Part shown: positions 33,566 through 41,612 of the stretch, one piece after another | How positions within the stretch are numbered: the stretch's first letter is position 1 | How the letters are laid out: each line of letters starts with the position of its first letter | Source of the DNA: Clostridia bacterium | GTDB taxonomy: Bacteria; Bacillota; Clostridia; Oscillospirales; Acutalibacteraceae | DNA: 64,000 nt | Reading direction: 5' to 3' | NCBI GenBank assembly: GCA_017430535.1 | Contig: JAFRMR010000026.1 | Location: 186,001 to 250,000, forward strand | Made by a program: the position numbers and the translations under genes | Notes under the pieces: model-generated | The model's database searches: none | What the model was told of the DNA's origin: nothing | The model's input: only the letters and a program-made list of their open reading frames with translations

Positions 33566-34858
33566 CTATATTTCGCTTGTGCTGTTATTTCCATCTTCAG
33601 GTGGTTGAGGAATATCTCCGTTTTCCGGCCTTTCGGGCATAGAGCCGTCTTCCGGCAATCTTCCGGACTTTCCGCGTTCAAATCCGCCGCTGCCTTCTGC
33701 CTGCCTGTTTCCGAATTGACCGCCCCGCATACCTGCTCCGAACTGGTTCTGAAGCTGTGATACCTGCTGACCGTTTACGTAAACCTCACCGCCGTTTATT
33801 TCGCCTTTTCCGTCATAATCAAATCCGGATTGACCGGTGATGCTGATTTTTCCTCCGTTTATTATTATATCTCCGTTGGCGTCAATGCCGTCTGTATCAC
33901 CCTGAGCCATGGTTATTGTTATTTCACCGCCGTTTATTTCAACCGAAGGTGTTATACCCTCTGTTTTTTGCGCGGCGTTTATTCCGTCATCGGAGGCTGA
34001 GATGTTTATTATGCCGCCGTTTATTATTACTGCAGTTCCCTCAATTCCTTCATGTGCGGTAATATCTGTTTTTCCGCCGTCAATGGTAACGGTATTGTCG
34101 GCGTGGATGGCATCATCCTCGCATTCGATTGTTATGGTACCGGAGCTTACAGTTACATTGCTGTTTGAGTGAAGAGCATCGCCGCCTGCTGTTATATTAA
34201 GCGCGGATTCGCTGACTGTAAGTCCGTCGCTGCCTGTAATGCCGTTGTTTTCTGCAAAAACTGTAATGTCGCTGTTTTCAACGGTAAGCGTGTCCTTGCT
34301 CTTAATTCCGTTTTTGAAGCTGCCGTTAACGGTAAGCCTGCCTTTTCCTGTTATAATAAGATCTGCTTTTGAGAATACACACGCGTCCGGTTCCTCCTCA
34401 GCTTTGTCTGAGTAACTGTTATCATAGCTGTACTGAGCCGAATCGCTCAGTGTGTTTTCTGTGCCGTCTTTTACACTTATTGTTACGCTTTTTGCCTTGA
34501 CGGTGTTTATTGCGGCGGAATCCGGCGAAGTGATTTTTACGCCGTCAAGTATAAGGGTAACATTTTCATTATCCGCGTCAACTGTTATTTTGCCGCTAAA
34601 CTCACCGCTCAGCGTGTAGGTACCGCCCCCGGTTATTATGATGTTTCCGTTTTCATTTTTTGCTCCGTCACCGGTTATCACGGCGGTGGTTTCGCTCAGC
34701 TTTATTACTGCAGAGCTTTCCTGTGTCTGCGATTTTGCCAATGAACCGATTTCAGGCTGAGATGCGGTGCTTTGCTCCGCTTTTCCGCAGCCGGCCAGCG
34801 CCGGGCATATCAGTAAGGTAATTAATAAAGCTGTAAAAATAATGTTTGTTTTTTTCAT
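33566..34858 (-). CDS. beta-helix lipoprotein, carbohydrate-binding-domain type (DUF4353)
   Basis: A 430-residue lipoprotein: signal peptide with lipobox LAGC (about Cys24), then many repeated strands (NGNIIITGGGTYTLSG, NVTLILDGVKITSPDSAAI, DLIITGKGRLTVNG, VEINGGEITITM) forming a right-handed beta-helix of the DUF4353 'carbohydrate-binding domain-containing' family, and a Gly/Pro/Glu-rich C-terminal tail. It is divergent from the VTC operon and shares its control region. In other Clostridia these proteins co-occur with VTC and DUF4956 genes. Its ligand is unknown. Confidence 0.85.
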   Translation of the reverse strand: MKKTNIIFTALLITLLICPALAGCGKAEQSTASQPEIGSLAKSQTQESSAVIKLSETTAVITGDGAKNENGNIIITGGGTYTLSGEFSGKITVDADNENVTLILDGVKITSPDSAAINTVKAKSVTISVKDGTENTLSDSAQYSYDNSYSDKAEEEPDACVFSKADLIITGKGRLTVNGSFKNGIKSKDTLTVENSDITVFAENNGITGSDGLTVSESALNITAGGDALHSNSNVTVSSGTITIECEDDAIHADNTVTIDGGKTDITAHEGIEGTAVIINGGIINISASDDGINAAQKTEGITPSVEINGGEITITMAQGDTDGIDANGDIIINGGKISITGQSGFDYDGKGEINGGEVYVNGQQVSQLQNQFGAGMRGGQFGNRQAEGSGGFERGKSGRLPEDGSMPERPENGDIPQPPEDGNNSTSEI

Positions 34859-34899
34859 ATTATTTGTCTCCTTTCGGCTTTGTTATTGCCTTTGAACGG

Positions 34900-34981
34900 A
34901 TTATAGTAAACGAACCTAAAGGTAACCTAAAGGAAAAATGATTAATATCTTTAGGTTCTCTTTAGGTCCCCGGATTATACT
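34900..34981. promoter_or_regulatory. symmetric divergent promoter with paired 11-bp-spaced response-regulator boxes
   Basis: Two copies of ACCTAAAG at 34914-34921 and 34925-34932 (11-bp spacing) and two reverse copies CTTTAGGT at 34949-34956 and 34960-34967 (11-bp spacing). On the plus strand the second box is followed after 8 bp by TATACT (34976-34981); on the minus strand the mirror box is followed after 8 bp by TATAAT (34905-34900). Neither promoter has a -35 box, so the boxes replace it. This is the classic layout for activation by an OmpR/PhoB-type regulator, and one is encoded in the operon (36486). Confidence 0.85.
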
Positions 34982-35008
34982 CGGGTCAAAGAAAAGGAGG
35001 TGCCTGAT

Positions 35009-35746
35009 ATGAGCAAAACAATTATTACAAGTTTCAGAAGGTATGAAAAAAAGTATTTTCTCACAAAAGAGCAGTATGGTTTATTCAGGCAAAGCACAGC
35101 TCCCTTTGTCAGTGCCGATGAATACGGAAAATACTCAATATGCAATATATATTATGATACCGATGATTACAGGTTGATAAGGGCGTCTTTGGAAAAACCT
35201 GTTTATAAAGAAAAACTCCGGGTAAGAAGTTACGGTGTTCCCGGCCCGGATGACAGAGTTTTTGCAGAGATTAAGAAGAAATATGACGGAGTGGTTTACA
35301 AAAGGCGCATAACTATGACCGATGCCGCAGCTGAATCATTTCTCAGAGTAATCAGGTGCAGTGAGAGCCGCAACCAGATTGCGGCCGAGCTTGAGTATTT
35401 TCAGCAGTTTTACAAAACAAAGCCGAAAGCATTTATTGCCTATGACCGTGAGGCGTTCAAAGGGAACGAAAACCCGGAACTGAGGATAACCTTTGATACC
35501 AACCTCCGTTACCGCCTTGACCGCCTGAGCCTCAGGGAGGGGGATGATGGCAGAGCGCTTATTGACGGTGACCTTATACTTATGGAGATAAAAATTCCCG
35601 AATCCTGTCCGCTCTGGCTGTGTAATCAATTGAGTGAACTGAAAATACAGCCGGTTTCGTTTTCGAAGTACGGCACCTGTTATAAAAAGTTTATCCTCGG
35701 AAACAATCATCAATCATTAAAAAAGGAGATGCGTTTAAGTGCTTGA
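35009..35746 (+). CDS. VTC-domain polyphosphate polymerase
   Basis: A 245-residue VTC-type (triphosphate tunnel fold) protein. ATG 35009 follows AAAGGAGG by 8 bp; a GTG at 35000 overlaps that box and is unlikely. Basic tunnel residues are visible in FRRYEKKYFL, LRVRSYG, EIKKKYDGVVYKRR, and YDREAFKG; acidic metal ligands in LILMEIKIPE. In yeast the VTC catalytic domain makes polyphosphate from ATP. The DUF4956 membrane protein that follows overlaps by 8 bp. A bacterial polyphosphate role is inferred from the fold. Confidence 0.88.
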   Translation: MSKTIITSFRRYEKKYFLTKEQYGLFRQSTAPFVSADEYGKYSICNIYYDTDDYRLIRASLEKPVYKEKLRVRSYGVPGPDDRVFAEIKKKYDGVVYKRRITMTDAAAESFLRVIRCSESRNQIAAELEYFQQFYKTKPKAFIAYDREAFKGNENPELRITFDTNLRYRLDRLSLREGDDGRALIDGDLILMEIKIPESCPLWLCNQLSELKIQPVSFSKYGTCYKKFILGNNHQSLKKEMRLSA

Positions 35747-36419
35747 ATCCATATTTGATTTTTCATCCGTAATAGAAGGAACAATTACATTGAAATCCTT
35801 CCTTATCTGTACCGCTGTGTCAATTATTCTGGGCGTTTTAACTGCTCTGGTTTTCAGGTTCCGCAACAGATGTTCCCGCGGCTTTGCCGTAACCCTTGCC
35901 CTGTTGCCTGCCGTGGTTGAAATGGTTATTATGCTGGTAAACGGCAATATCGGGGCAGGTGTTGCCGTGGCCGGAGCTTTCTCTCTTGTGCGTTTCCGTT
36001 CCGCTCCCGGTACTGCCGGTGAAATAGTTTCAATATTCCTTGCTATGACCATAGGTCTCGCCACAGGTATGGGCTACATTGTTCCTGCGATAGTATTCTT
36101 TATTATTATGGCGGCATTTATGCTTATACTCAACGGGCTCAATTTCGGCAAAGGCGATGAATCACTGCGCACGCTTAAAGTAACAATACCCGAAAACCTG
36201 GATTATGACGGAATTTTTGACGATTTATTCAGAATATACACCGCGGGGCACGAGCTGGAGAAAGTTAAAACCACCAATATGGGCACCCTGTATGAGCTGC
36301 AGTATATGATCAGCCTTAAGGGAAAAGAAGTTCCCAAGGAATTTATTGACGAAATCCGTGTAAGAAACGGCAACCTGAATATTACCTGTTCAAAATACGC
36401 GGTAAAGGATTCACTTTGA
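35739..36419 (+). CDS. DUF4956 membrane protein
   Basis: A 226-residue protein starting at GTG 35739, with four transmembrane segments in residues 18-135 (SIILGVLTALVFRF, IVPAIVFFIIMAAFMLIL) containing the conserved GAFSLVRFRSAPGTAGEI loop, and a cytoplasmic C-terminal alpha/beta domain. DUF4956 almost always accompanies VTC genes in Firmicutes, suggesting a membrane partner that carries or receives the polymer; not proven. Confidence 0.88.
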   Translation: MLESIFDFSSVIEGTITLKSFLICTAVSIILGVLTALVFRFRNRCSRGFAVTLALLPAVVEMVIMLVNGNIGAGVAVAGAFSLVRFRSAPGTAGEIVSIFLAMTIGLATGMGYIVPAIVFFIIMAAFMLILNGLNFGKGDESLRTLKVTIPENLDYDGIFDDLFRIYTAGHELEKVKTTNMGTLYELQYMISLKGKEVPKEFIDEIRVRNGNLNITCSKYAVKDSL

Positions 36420-36485
36420 TTATCGGTCAAATCAGATTATTGATTTTGCCGGGTTTATATAATATAATTCAATCGGGGTGATAAT

Positions 36486-37166
36486 ATGCGCCTGCTTATT
36501 GCAGAAGATGAAACCGACCTTGCCGAAGCACTTGCGGCATTTTTTGAAAAAAACCGTTTTACGGTTGATACGGTAAATGACGGCCTTTCCGCCTACGAAT
36601 ATGCAGGGGCGGATGATTATGACGCAATTATTCTGGATGTTATGATGCCTAAAATGGACGGCATAGAGGTTCTTCGCCGTATCAGGGCGGACGGTAATAA
36701 AACCCCGGTTATGATGCTTACCGCCAAGGCGGAAAAGAATGACAGAATAACAGGCTTTGATACCGGAGCAGATGATTATCTGCCAAAGCCCTTTGATACA
36801 GATGAACTGCTCAGCAGGTTAAGGGCCATATTAAGAAGGCGCGAGGAGTATAAGCCTCCCGTTTTGTCTTATGCTGATATTACCCTTAATCCGGTCAGCG
36901 ATATGCTGCAGTGCTCTGCCGGCAAATCCGTGCGCCTGAGCGGCAGGGAGTTTCAGGTAATGGAACTGCTTTTGCGCGCCCCCAACACAGTTTTTTCAGC
37001 TGAAAAAATAATGGAACGTGTGTGGGGATGGGATTCCGAATCCGAGATAAATGTGGTTTGGGTGCATATTTCAAACCTGAGAAAAAAGCTTAAATCCATA
37101 GGCTCATCTGTTACAATACACGCCAACAGGGGCCTTGGATATATTCTGGAGGCAGAAAATGATTAA
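36486..37166 (+). CDS. OmpR/PhoB-family response regulator
   Basis: A 226-residue regulator. The receiver domain has the acidic pocket (AEDET), phospho-acceptor Asp51 (AIILDVMMP), MLTAK and LPKPFD; a winged-helix DNA-binding domain fills residues 130-225 (SGREFQVMELLLRAPNTVFS, VWVHISNLRKKL). It overlaps the kinase gene by 8 bp. It is the natural candidate for binding the ACCTAAAG pairs at 34914-34967 and so controlling its own operon and the divergent lipoprotein. Confidence 0.93.
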   Translation: MRLLIAEDETDLAEALAAFFEKNRFTVDTVNDGLSAYEYAGADDYDAIILDVMMPKMDGIEVLRRIRADGNKTPVMMLTAKAEKNDRITGFDTGADDYLPKPFDTDELLSRLRAILRRREEYKPPVLSYADITLNPVSDMLQCSAGKSVRLSGREFQVMELLLRAPNTVFSAEKIMERVWGWDSESEINVVWVHISNLRKKLKSIGSSVTIHANRGLGYILEAEND

Positions 37167-38415
37167 ACGGCTTCGGAAAAAATTTATTGTTATTTCAATA
37201 GCCGCGGTAACCTCGGTAATGATTCTGCTGTGTGCCGGGGTTAATATTGCAAATTATATTTCGGAGTTTTCAAAGGTGAATAATACCCTTGATACATTAA
37301 CCGTGAATCAGGGCATAATGCCGGAGCCTGCCGAAAAGGAGACACCCTACCGGGAACATGTGCCCGGCTTCGGTCAAAATGACCGCCGTTTTGAAAAAGA
37401 AACACCTTTTATGACACGCTTTTTTGTTATACGCTTTGATGAAAACGGTGAAATACTGAAATATAATCTTGATAAAATTGCCGCTGTTGAGCTTGATGAT
37501 ATTGATGATTATGCCGAGGTGGCTTATGAGCGCGGCGAAGGGCGCGGTTATGAAGACGGCTATGCCTACAAGGTTACAAAACAGCAGGGCGGGGAGTATA
37601 TGGCAGTGTTTCTTGACTGTCACAGAGAGATTAACTCCGCTTTTACTCTGCTTATTGTTTCCCTGTGCGTTACCGCCTTTTGCATAGCCCTTATATGCAT
37701 AATTATCATATTGTTTTCAAAAAGAGCCATGGAGCCCGTTATTGAAAGCGACAGAAAGCAAAAGCAGTTTATCACCGACGCAAGCCACGAGCTGAAAACT
37801 CCCATTACGGTTATAAATACCTGCCTGAGCGTGCTTGAAATGGAAGTCGGCAAGCAAAAGTGGATTGATAAAGCTGCCGCCCAGACCGAAAAGCTGAAAA
37901 ATCTTGTAAACTCTCTTGTTACCCTTGCAAAATCCGATGAGGGCAGAGTGCCCGATGCCGTCAGGTTCAGCATAAGCGATGCAGTAAGCGAAACTATAGA
38001 TTCTTTTTCTGATTTTGCCAGTGAACAGGGGCACACTATAAATGCAGATACTGAGAAGGGTATTGAAATGCGGGGGGATGAGTATGCTGTCAGGCAGCTG
38101 GTTTCAATCCTTATTGATAATGCCGTAAAATACGCTTCCCCCGGCAGTGAAATACATTTTTCAATGAAGCGGCATAAAAAAGGCGTTGAAATAGTCTCAT
38201 CAAATAAATGCGAAAATACAGATGCCGTTGATATACCCCACCTGTTTGACAGGTTTTACAGAGCCGATAAATCAAGAAACTCAGGCACGGGAGGATTCGG
38301 CATAGGCCTCTCGGTTGCAAGGGGAATATGCGAAAACCATAAGGGAAGCATCAGCGCATCCCTTAAAGATGACAGTACAATAGTGTTTACGGCTTATTTA
38401 AGCAGCCTGAAATAA
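37159..38415 (+). CDS. sensor histidine kinase
   Basis: A 418-residue membrane kinase with two transmembrane segments (about 12-33 and 160-185) around an extracytoplasmic sensor of about 125 residues rich in charged residues. HisKA carries the phospho-accepting His210 in DASHELKTP; the ATPase domain has LIDNAVKYA (N box), FDRFYRADKSR and GGFGIGLSVARGI. ATG 37159 follows CTGGAGG. It partners the preceding regulator. The signal is unknown. Confidence 0.92.
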   Translation: MIKRLRKKFIVISIAAVTSVMILLCAGVNIANYISEFSKVNNTLDTLTVNQGIMPEPAEKETPYREHVPGFGQNDRRFEKETPFMTRFFVIRFDENGEILKYNLDKIAAVELDDIDDYAEVAYERGEGRGYEDGYAYKVTKQQGGEYMAVFLDCHREINSAFTLLIVSLCVTAFCIALICIIIILFSKRAMEPVIESDRKQKQFITDASHELKTPITVINTCLSVLEMEVGKQKWIDKAAAQTEKLKNLVNSLVTLAKSDEGRVPDAVRFSISDAVSETIDSFSDFASEQGHTINADTEKGIEMRGDEYAVRQLVSILIDNAVKYASPGSEIHFSMKRHKKGVEIVSSNKCENTDAVDIPHLFDRFYRADKSRNSGTGGFGIGLSVARGICENHKGSISASLKDDSTIVFTAYLSSLK

Positions 38416-38418
38416 AAA

Positions 38419-38448
38419 ACAGTCTTCCCGAGGGAAGACTGCTTTTTT
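38419..38448 (+). terminator. terminator of the VTC/two-component operon
   Basis: CAGTCTTCC (38420-38428) pairs with GGAAGACTG (38433-38441), then CTTTTTT. The A-run on the other side lets it also serve the convergent prsW-like gene. Confidence 0.85.
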
Positions 38449-38462
38449 ATGCTTTCTGTTAA

Positions 38463-39191
38463 TCAGACTATATATTCATCCGTTTTTGATTCTTTTGAAA
38501 CAACTATGTAGGATACAACAAACAGAATTGAAACAAAAGCGATAAAGTACAGCCCGAATACGGTTTCCTCCATAGTGGCAATGAAATCATATGTGCCGTG
38601 AAGAAAAACCGGTATAATAACCGACATTACGCGGCAGATTTTTGAAAGCGAGTATTCTCTCCTGTTGTAATACATCCTTGCAAGGCCGTAAAATACGCCC
38701 ATAAACACCCCGAAGCAGGCGTGGCCCGGTATTGCGGTTACGGCCCTTACTATTGCCACCCTGAAGCCGTAGGTCATAACATAACTTATGTTTTCCCAAA
38801 GGGCAAAACCCAGGGAGGTGAATACCGCGTAAACAACACCGTCAAACCTGCTGTTGAATTCAACTGAATTCCAGGAGTTCCTCCTGAGGAAAATATACTT
38901 TGAGCTTTCCTCGGAAACCGCAACCACAATAAAATACAGGATGATATTGTAAAGCAAAGTCTTTTCGTCAACCATTCTGCCCAGAACCGCGCTCAGTATT
39001 CTTTCCTCAACCAGCGCCAGCAGTGAGGAAAGTATTCCTCCCCTTACAAGGCGGAGCAGCAGGCCTCTGCTCTCTTTTTCCAGCCTGTCCGAGCGGTAAA
39101 CCTTCAGCATAAGGAATACAGCCGGTATTACCGCCGCGGCAATAAGGATAAAGTTAAAGGTCATTATGGGTTTAAGCAAAAAGTAAAACAT
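38463..39191 (-). CDS. PrsW-family intramembrane metalloprotease
   Basis: A 242-residue protein with about seven membrane segments. PrsW family motifs are present: E94-E95 in VSEESSKY, FDGVVYA (116-122), ENISY (133-137), PGHACFG (155-161) and HGTYDF (198-203), which supply the metal ligands. In B. subtilis PrsW cleaves an anti-sigma factor; the target here is unknown. It lies 24 bp after the VanX-like gene on the minus strand and may be co-transcribed with it. Confidence 0.88.
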   Translation of the reverse strand: MFYFLLKPIMTFNFILIAAAVIPAVFLMLKVYRSDRLEKESRGLLLRLVRGGILSSLLALVEERILSAVLGRMVDEKTLLYNIILYFIVVAVSEESSKYIFLRRNSWNSVEFNSRFDGVVYAVFTSLGFALWENISYVMTYGFRVAIVRAVTAIPGHACFGVFMGVFYGLARMYYNRREYSLSKICRVMSVIIPVFLHGTYDFIATMEETVFGLYFIAFVSILFVVSYIVVSKESKTDEYIV

Positions 39192-39215
39192 ACTCTATTC
39201 CTCGGTTAAATATAT

Positions 39216-39872
39216 TTATCGCCTGAGATATGCGCAGGAAACGGGAAAATCAAAGTAAGTATCCGGGTAGGGCTCATCCTTTAATGTAAAGTGCCACCAC
39301 TCGCAGTTCAGGGTATTGAAACCGTTGCGCACCATTGCGCCCTGAAGCAACATGCGGTTGTAATACTGCTCTTCGGTAACCGCCCTGCACCCGGGGTGCG
39401 AAAGCTCGCTGAAAAGGTCAAAGGGTCCGCCCATATCCAGTTCCTTGCCGGTGCTCATATCAAGCAGCGTAAGGTCCACAGTGCTGCCCCGGCTGTGGCT
39501 GGATTGCTTTGCAATATATCCCTGCTCAAACAGCTCGTGCTTTTCAAGCTCCGGGTAAAAAAACGGCTTCATCCTTTTATCCAGGTCTTCAATTCCCCAC
39601 AGCACAAAGTGCCTTACGGCCCTTGCCGGGCGGTAGGCATCAAAAACCTTTAATCTGTAGCCCTGGGCGTTCATTTCGTTGCTCACGGTTTTAAGAGCCC
39701 TCGCCGCCTCTTTGGTGATAAGGGCAACGGGTTCCTCGTAGCCGTCAATGCGATCCCCTACAAAATTGTATGTGGAGTGGTAGCGTATTTCCTGTATTAT
39801 TCCCGGCACATAATCTGCCAGTATAACAAAACCCGATGAATCCATTTCGGCCTGCTTTTTGAAATCAGTCAT
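39216..39872 (-). CDS. D-alanyl-D-alanine dipeptidase (VanX-like, M15D)
   Basis: A 218-residue M15D peptidase. Zinc ligands are His126 and Asp133 (SSHSRGSTVDLTL) and His194 (CEWWHF), with Glu191 as the general base; Arg81 in AYRPARA is the conserved transition-state residue. No signal peptide is present, so it is cytoplasmic, consistent with hydrolysis of D-Ala-D-Ala. No vanA/vanH or vanRS genes lie nearby, so this is probably a cell-wall recycling enzyme and not a vancomycin resistance cluster. Confidence 0.88.
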   Translation of the reverse strand: MTDFKKQAEMDSSGFVILADYVPGIIQEIRYHSTYNFVGDRIDGYEEPVALITKEAARALKTVSNEMNAQGYRLKVFDAYRPARAVRHFVLWGIEDLDKRMKPFFYPELEKHELFEQGYIAKQSSHSRGSTVDLTLLDMSTGKELDMGGPFDLFSELSHPGCRAVTEEQYYNRMLLQGAMVRNGFNTLNCEWWHFTLKDEPYPDTYFDFPVSCAYLRR

Positions 39873-39899
39873 GTTCCTCTGCCTTTCGCAAGGTTATTA

Positions 39900-41039
39900 T
39901 CAGTCTATCCTGTAAATTCTGCCGTCTTTTCTTCCGGCGGCCGCCGGCATATCGCCGTCAATAAAGCCAAGGGCGCAGTGGCCTATGCCCTCCCATTCGC
40001 CTTCAATGCCCAGTTCTTTAAGCATAGCTTTGTATTCCGGCATTTCAAACTCTTCTTTGGCCCTGTGAATCCATATGCTTCCAAGGCCCAGGCTGTGGGC
40101 GGCAAGCATAAGGTTGCCCATCATAAGGCTGCCGTCATAAATATAAGTGGGGCAGCTTTTATCTGCCAGCACAATAATTATAACAGGGGCGCCGTAAAAG
40201 GGGTCAAAGCCTTCGGCCCAGCCGCCTATTCTGCGGTTTATATCGGCAAGTTTATCCCTCTGCTCTTTGTTTGTTACAGCAATTGCAATTGCCGCCTGCA
40301 TACCTCTGCCGTTTGCGGCATAAAGCCCGGCATTCAGTATCTCATCAATCTGCTCTTTTGCCGGCATATCCGGCCTGAATTTGCGTATGCTCCTGCGCTC
40401 TTCCATTGCTTTGATTATTTCGTTCATCTTTGTTTTCTCCTTATCCTGATTATTTATTATCCATTTATCAAGAAACGCCATTTGCTCCTGTGTATGGAAC
40501 CAGTGCTCTCCGCCTTCCATTACAGTCAGCTTTGCGTTTATTTTATTTGCAAAGGCTTTTACAGTTTCAATATCCGTCAGGTTATCGCCGCTGCCGTAAA
40601 GAATTTCCGCCGGGCCGCTCCAGTTTACGGGATTTTCTCTTACATAGGTAAGGTAATCCCATGAGAGTATTTCGCCGCTTTTCGTAATCACTGTTCCTTT
40701 TTCTTTCAGCTCATCTTCCGTAACCCCTGCCTGCAGCATCATGCCCAATATAAGCTTTTCCATATCAATTACAGGGGATATGAAGTATGCCTTGTCTGTC
40801 AGCGAATCGGCGCCGGAGTGCAAGGCAAAAAATGCGCCTATGCTGTTTGCAATAAGGGTTATGCCGCCGTATTGTTTTTTTAGTTTCATTACGGCTTCTT
40901 TTATTTCTTTACCTGCATCCCAAGGGGTTGCGGATTGATAATCAAGCCCGGTAACAAAACAGCCTGGGAAAAGAGCTTTATAATGCTCCGCCTCTCCCGG
41001 GCTGCCGCCCCGGCCGTGAATATACAGTACAGCTTTCAT
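39900..41039 (-). CDS. alpha/beta-hydrolase / nitroreductase fusion protein
   Basis: A 379-residue fusion. Residues 1-198 form a serine hydrolase (LYIHGRGGSPGEAEHY oxyanion region, LIANSIGAFFAL nucleophile elbow with Ser, GGEHWFH catalytic His). Residues 205-379 form a nitroreductase (MEERRSIRKFRPDMP FMN site, AANGRGMQA, MGNLMLAAHSLGLGS). An internal ATG at 40427 has its own AAGGAG 9 bp upstream, so the nitroreductase may also be made separately. The gene overlaps tfoX-like by 4 bp (ATGA). The hydrolase substrate is unknown. Confidence 0.85.
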   Translation of the reverse strand: MKAVLYIHGRGGSPGEAEHYKALFPGCFVTGLDYQSATPWDAGKEIKEAVMKLKKQYGGITLIANSIGAFFALHSGADSLTDKAYFISPVIDMEKLILGMMLQAGVTEDELKEKGTVITKSGEILSWDYLTYVRENPVNWSGPAEILYGSGDNLTDIETVKAFANKINAKLTVMEGGEHWFHTQEQMAFLDKWIINNQDKEKTKMNEIIKAMEERRSIRKFRPDMPAKEQIDEILNAGLYAANGRGMQAAIAIAVTNKEQRDKLADINRRIGGWAEGFDPFYGAPVIIIVLADKSCPTYIYDGSLMMGNLMLAAHSLGLGSIWIHRAKEEFEMPEYKAMLKELGIEGEWEGIGHCALGFIDGDMPAAAGRKDGRIYRID

Positions 41040-41359
41040 TGCTTTTTTGCTTTCTTCTTCGGCTCCGGGAGCTCATTGTATATTGCCTCAATCAGTTCCC
41101 TGAGGAAATCTTTATTTTCAATATTTTCCACAAGCAGCATTTCCTTTGCCCCTTCGTAGGGGAGCTCTTTTTCCGCCTCAGGCATAAGCGCCGCGGCGGA
41201 TTTAACGGGTTTAACCAGAAAACGGTTATCATAAATGCCGCCTATTACCTTACCACGGCAGTAAATTATGTATTCACCCATCATAGCTCTGCAGGTTATC
41301 CCCTCGGTTTCGGAAAGCTGCTCCAGTATATAATCAAGGTATTCCTTATCCGATGCCAT
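41036..41359 (-). CDS. TfoX/Sxy N-terminal domain protein
   Basis: A 107-residue protein matching the TfoX_N domain: CRAMMGEYIIYCRGKVIGGIYDNRFLVKPV and YEGAKEMLLVENIENKDFLRELIE. It ends in a Lys-rich tail. Short TfoX_N-only proteins are widespread in Firmicutes; a role in competence is not established for them. It is translationally coupled to the hydrolase-nitroreductase gene. Confidence 0.85.
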   Translation of the reverse strand: MASDKEYLDYILEQLSETEGITCRAMMGEYIIYCRGKVIGGIYDNRFLVKPVKSAAALMPEAEKELPYEGAKEMLLVENIENKDFLRELIEAIYNELPEPKKKAKKQ

Positions 41360-41407
41360 TTTTTCCTCCGAAATAATATGGTGCTTGTTTACTTAATATC
41401 CTTCTTT

Positions 41408-41592
41408 TGTCGATATATCTCGCTGTGTGCGATTCGATATATGAGGCATTCGCCTCATTCGATATGTTTGCATAGCAAACGAGTTTTCTCGATAAACCCT
41501 TTCTTATCGCGGAGCGATATATCGAGCCGCTTTTGGCGGCATATCGAACTTTTTCAAAAGCATATCGAAAATCCGGAACGGATTTATCTCGA
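41408..41592. repeat. multi-hairpin repeat element, copy 1 (185 bp)
   Basis: A chain of about eight small hairpins separated by TCGATAT in the left half and ATATCGA in the right half: TCGC/GCGA, ATGAGGC/GCCTCAT (41441-41458), GTTTGC/GCAAAC (41466-41480), CGAG/CTCG, ATCGC/GCGAT (41506-41518), GCCGC/GCGGC (41526-41540), CTTTT/AAAAG and AAATCCG/CGGATTT (41569-41585). The spacer inverts at mid-point, so the whole unit is roughly palindromic. It lies 20 bp past the stop codon of the NERD gene and 48 bp upstream of tfoX. Confidence 0.85.
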
Positions 41593-41612
41593 CAGACTAT
41601 ACAAGTTTTGAA

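Noticed and set aside
39216..39872. Vancomycin-resistance cluster
   Set aside because: Only a VanX-like dipeptidase is present; no D-Ala-D-Lac ligase, VanH or dedicated VanRS pair lies beside it.
41408..41592. Possible CRISPR array
   Set aside because: Spacer words TCGATAT are only 7 bases, the units between are palindromes of different lengths, the orientation flips in the middle and no cas genes are present.
41039..41611. Plus-strand open frame over repeat copy 1, and a similar one at 42981-43712 over copy 2 with nearly identical peptide
   Set aside because: The similarity comes only from the repeat DNA; both run antisense over well-supported genes and have no ribosome site.
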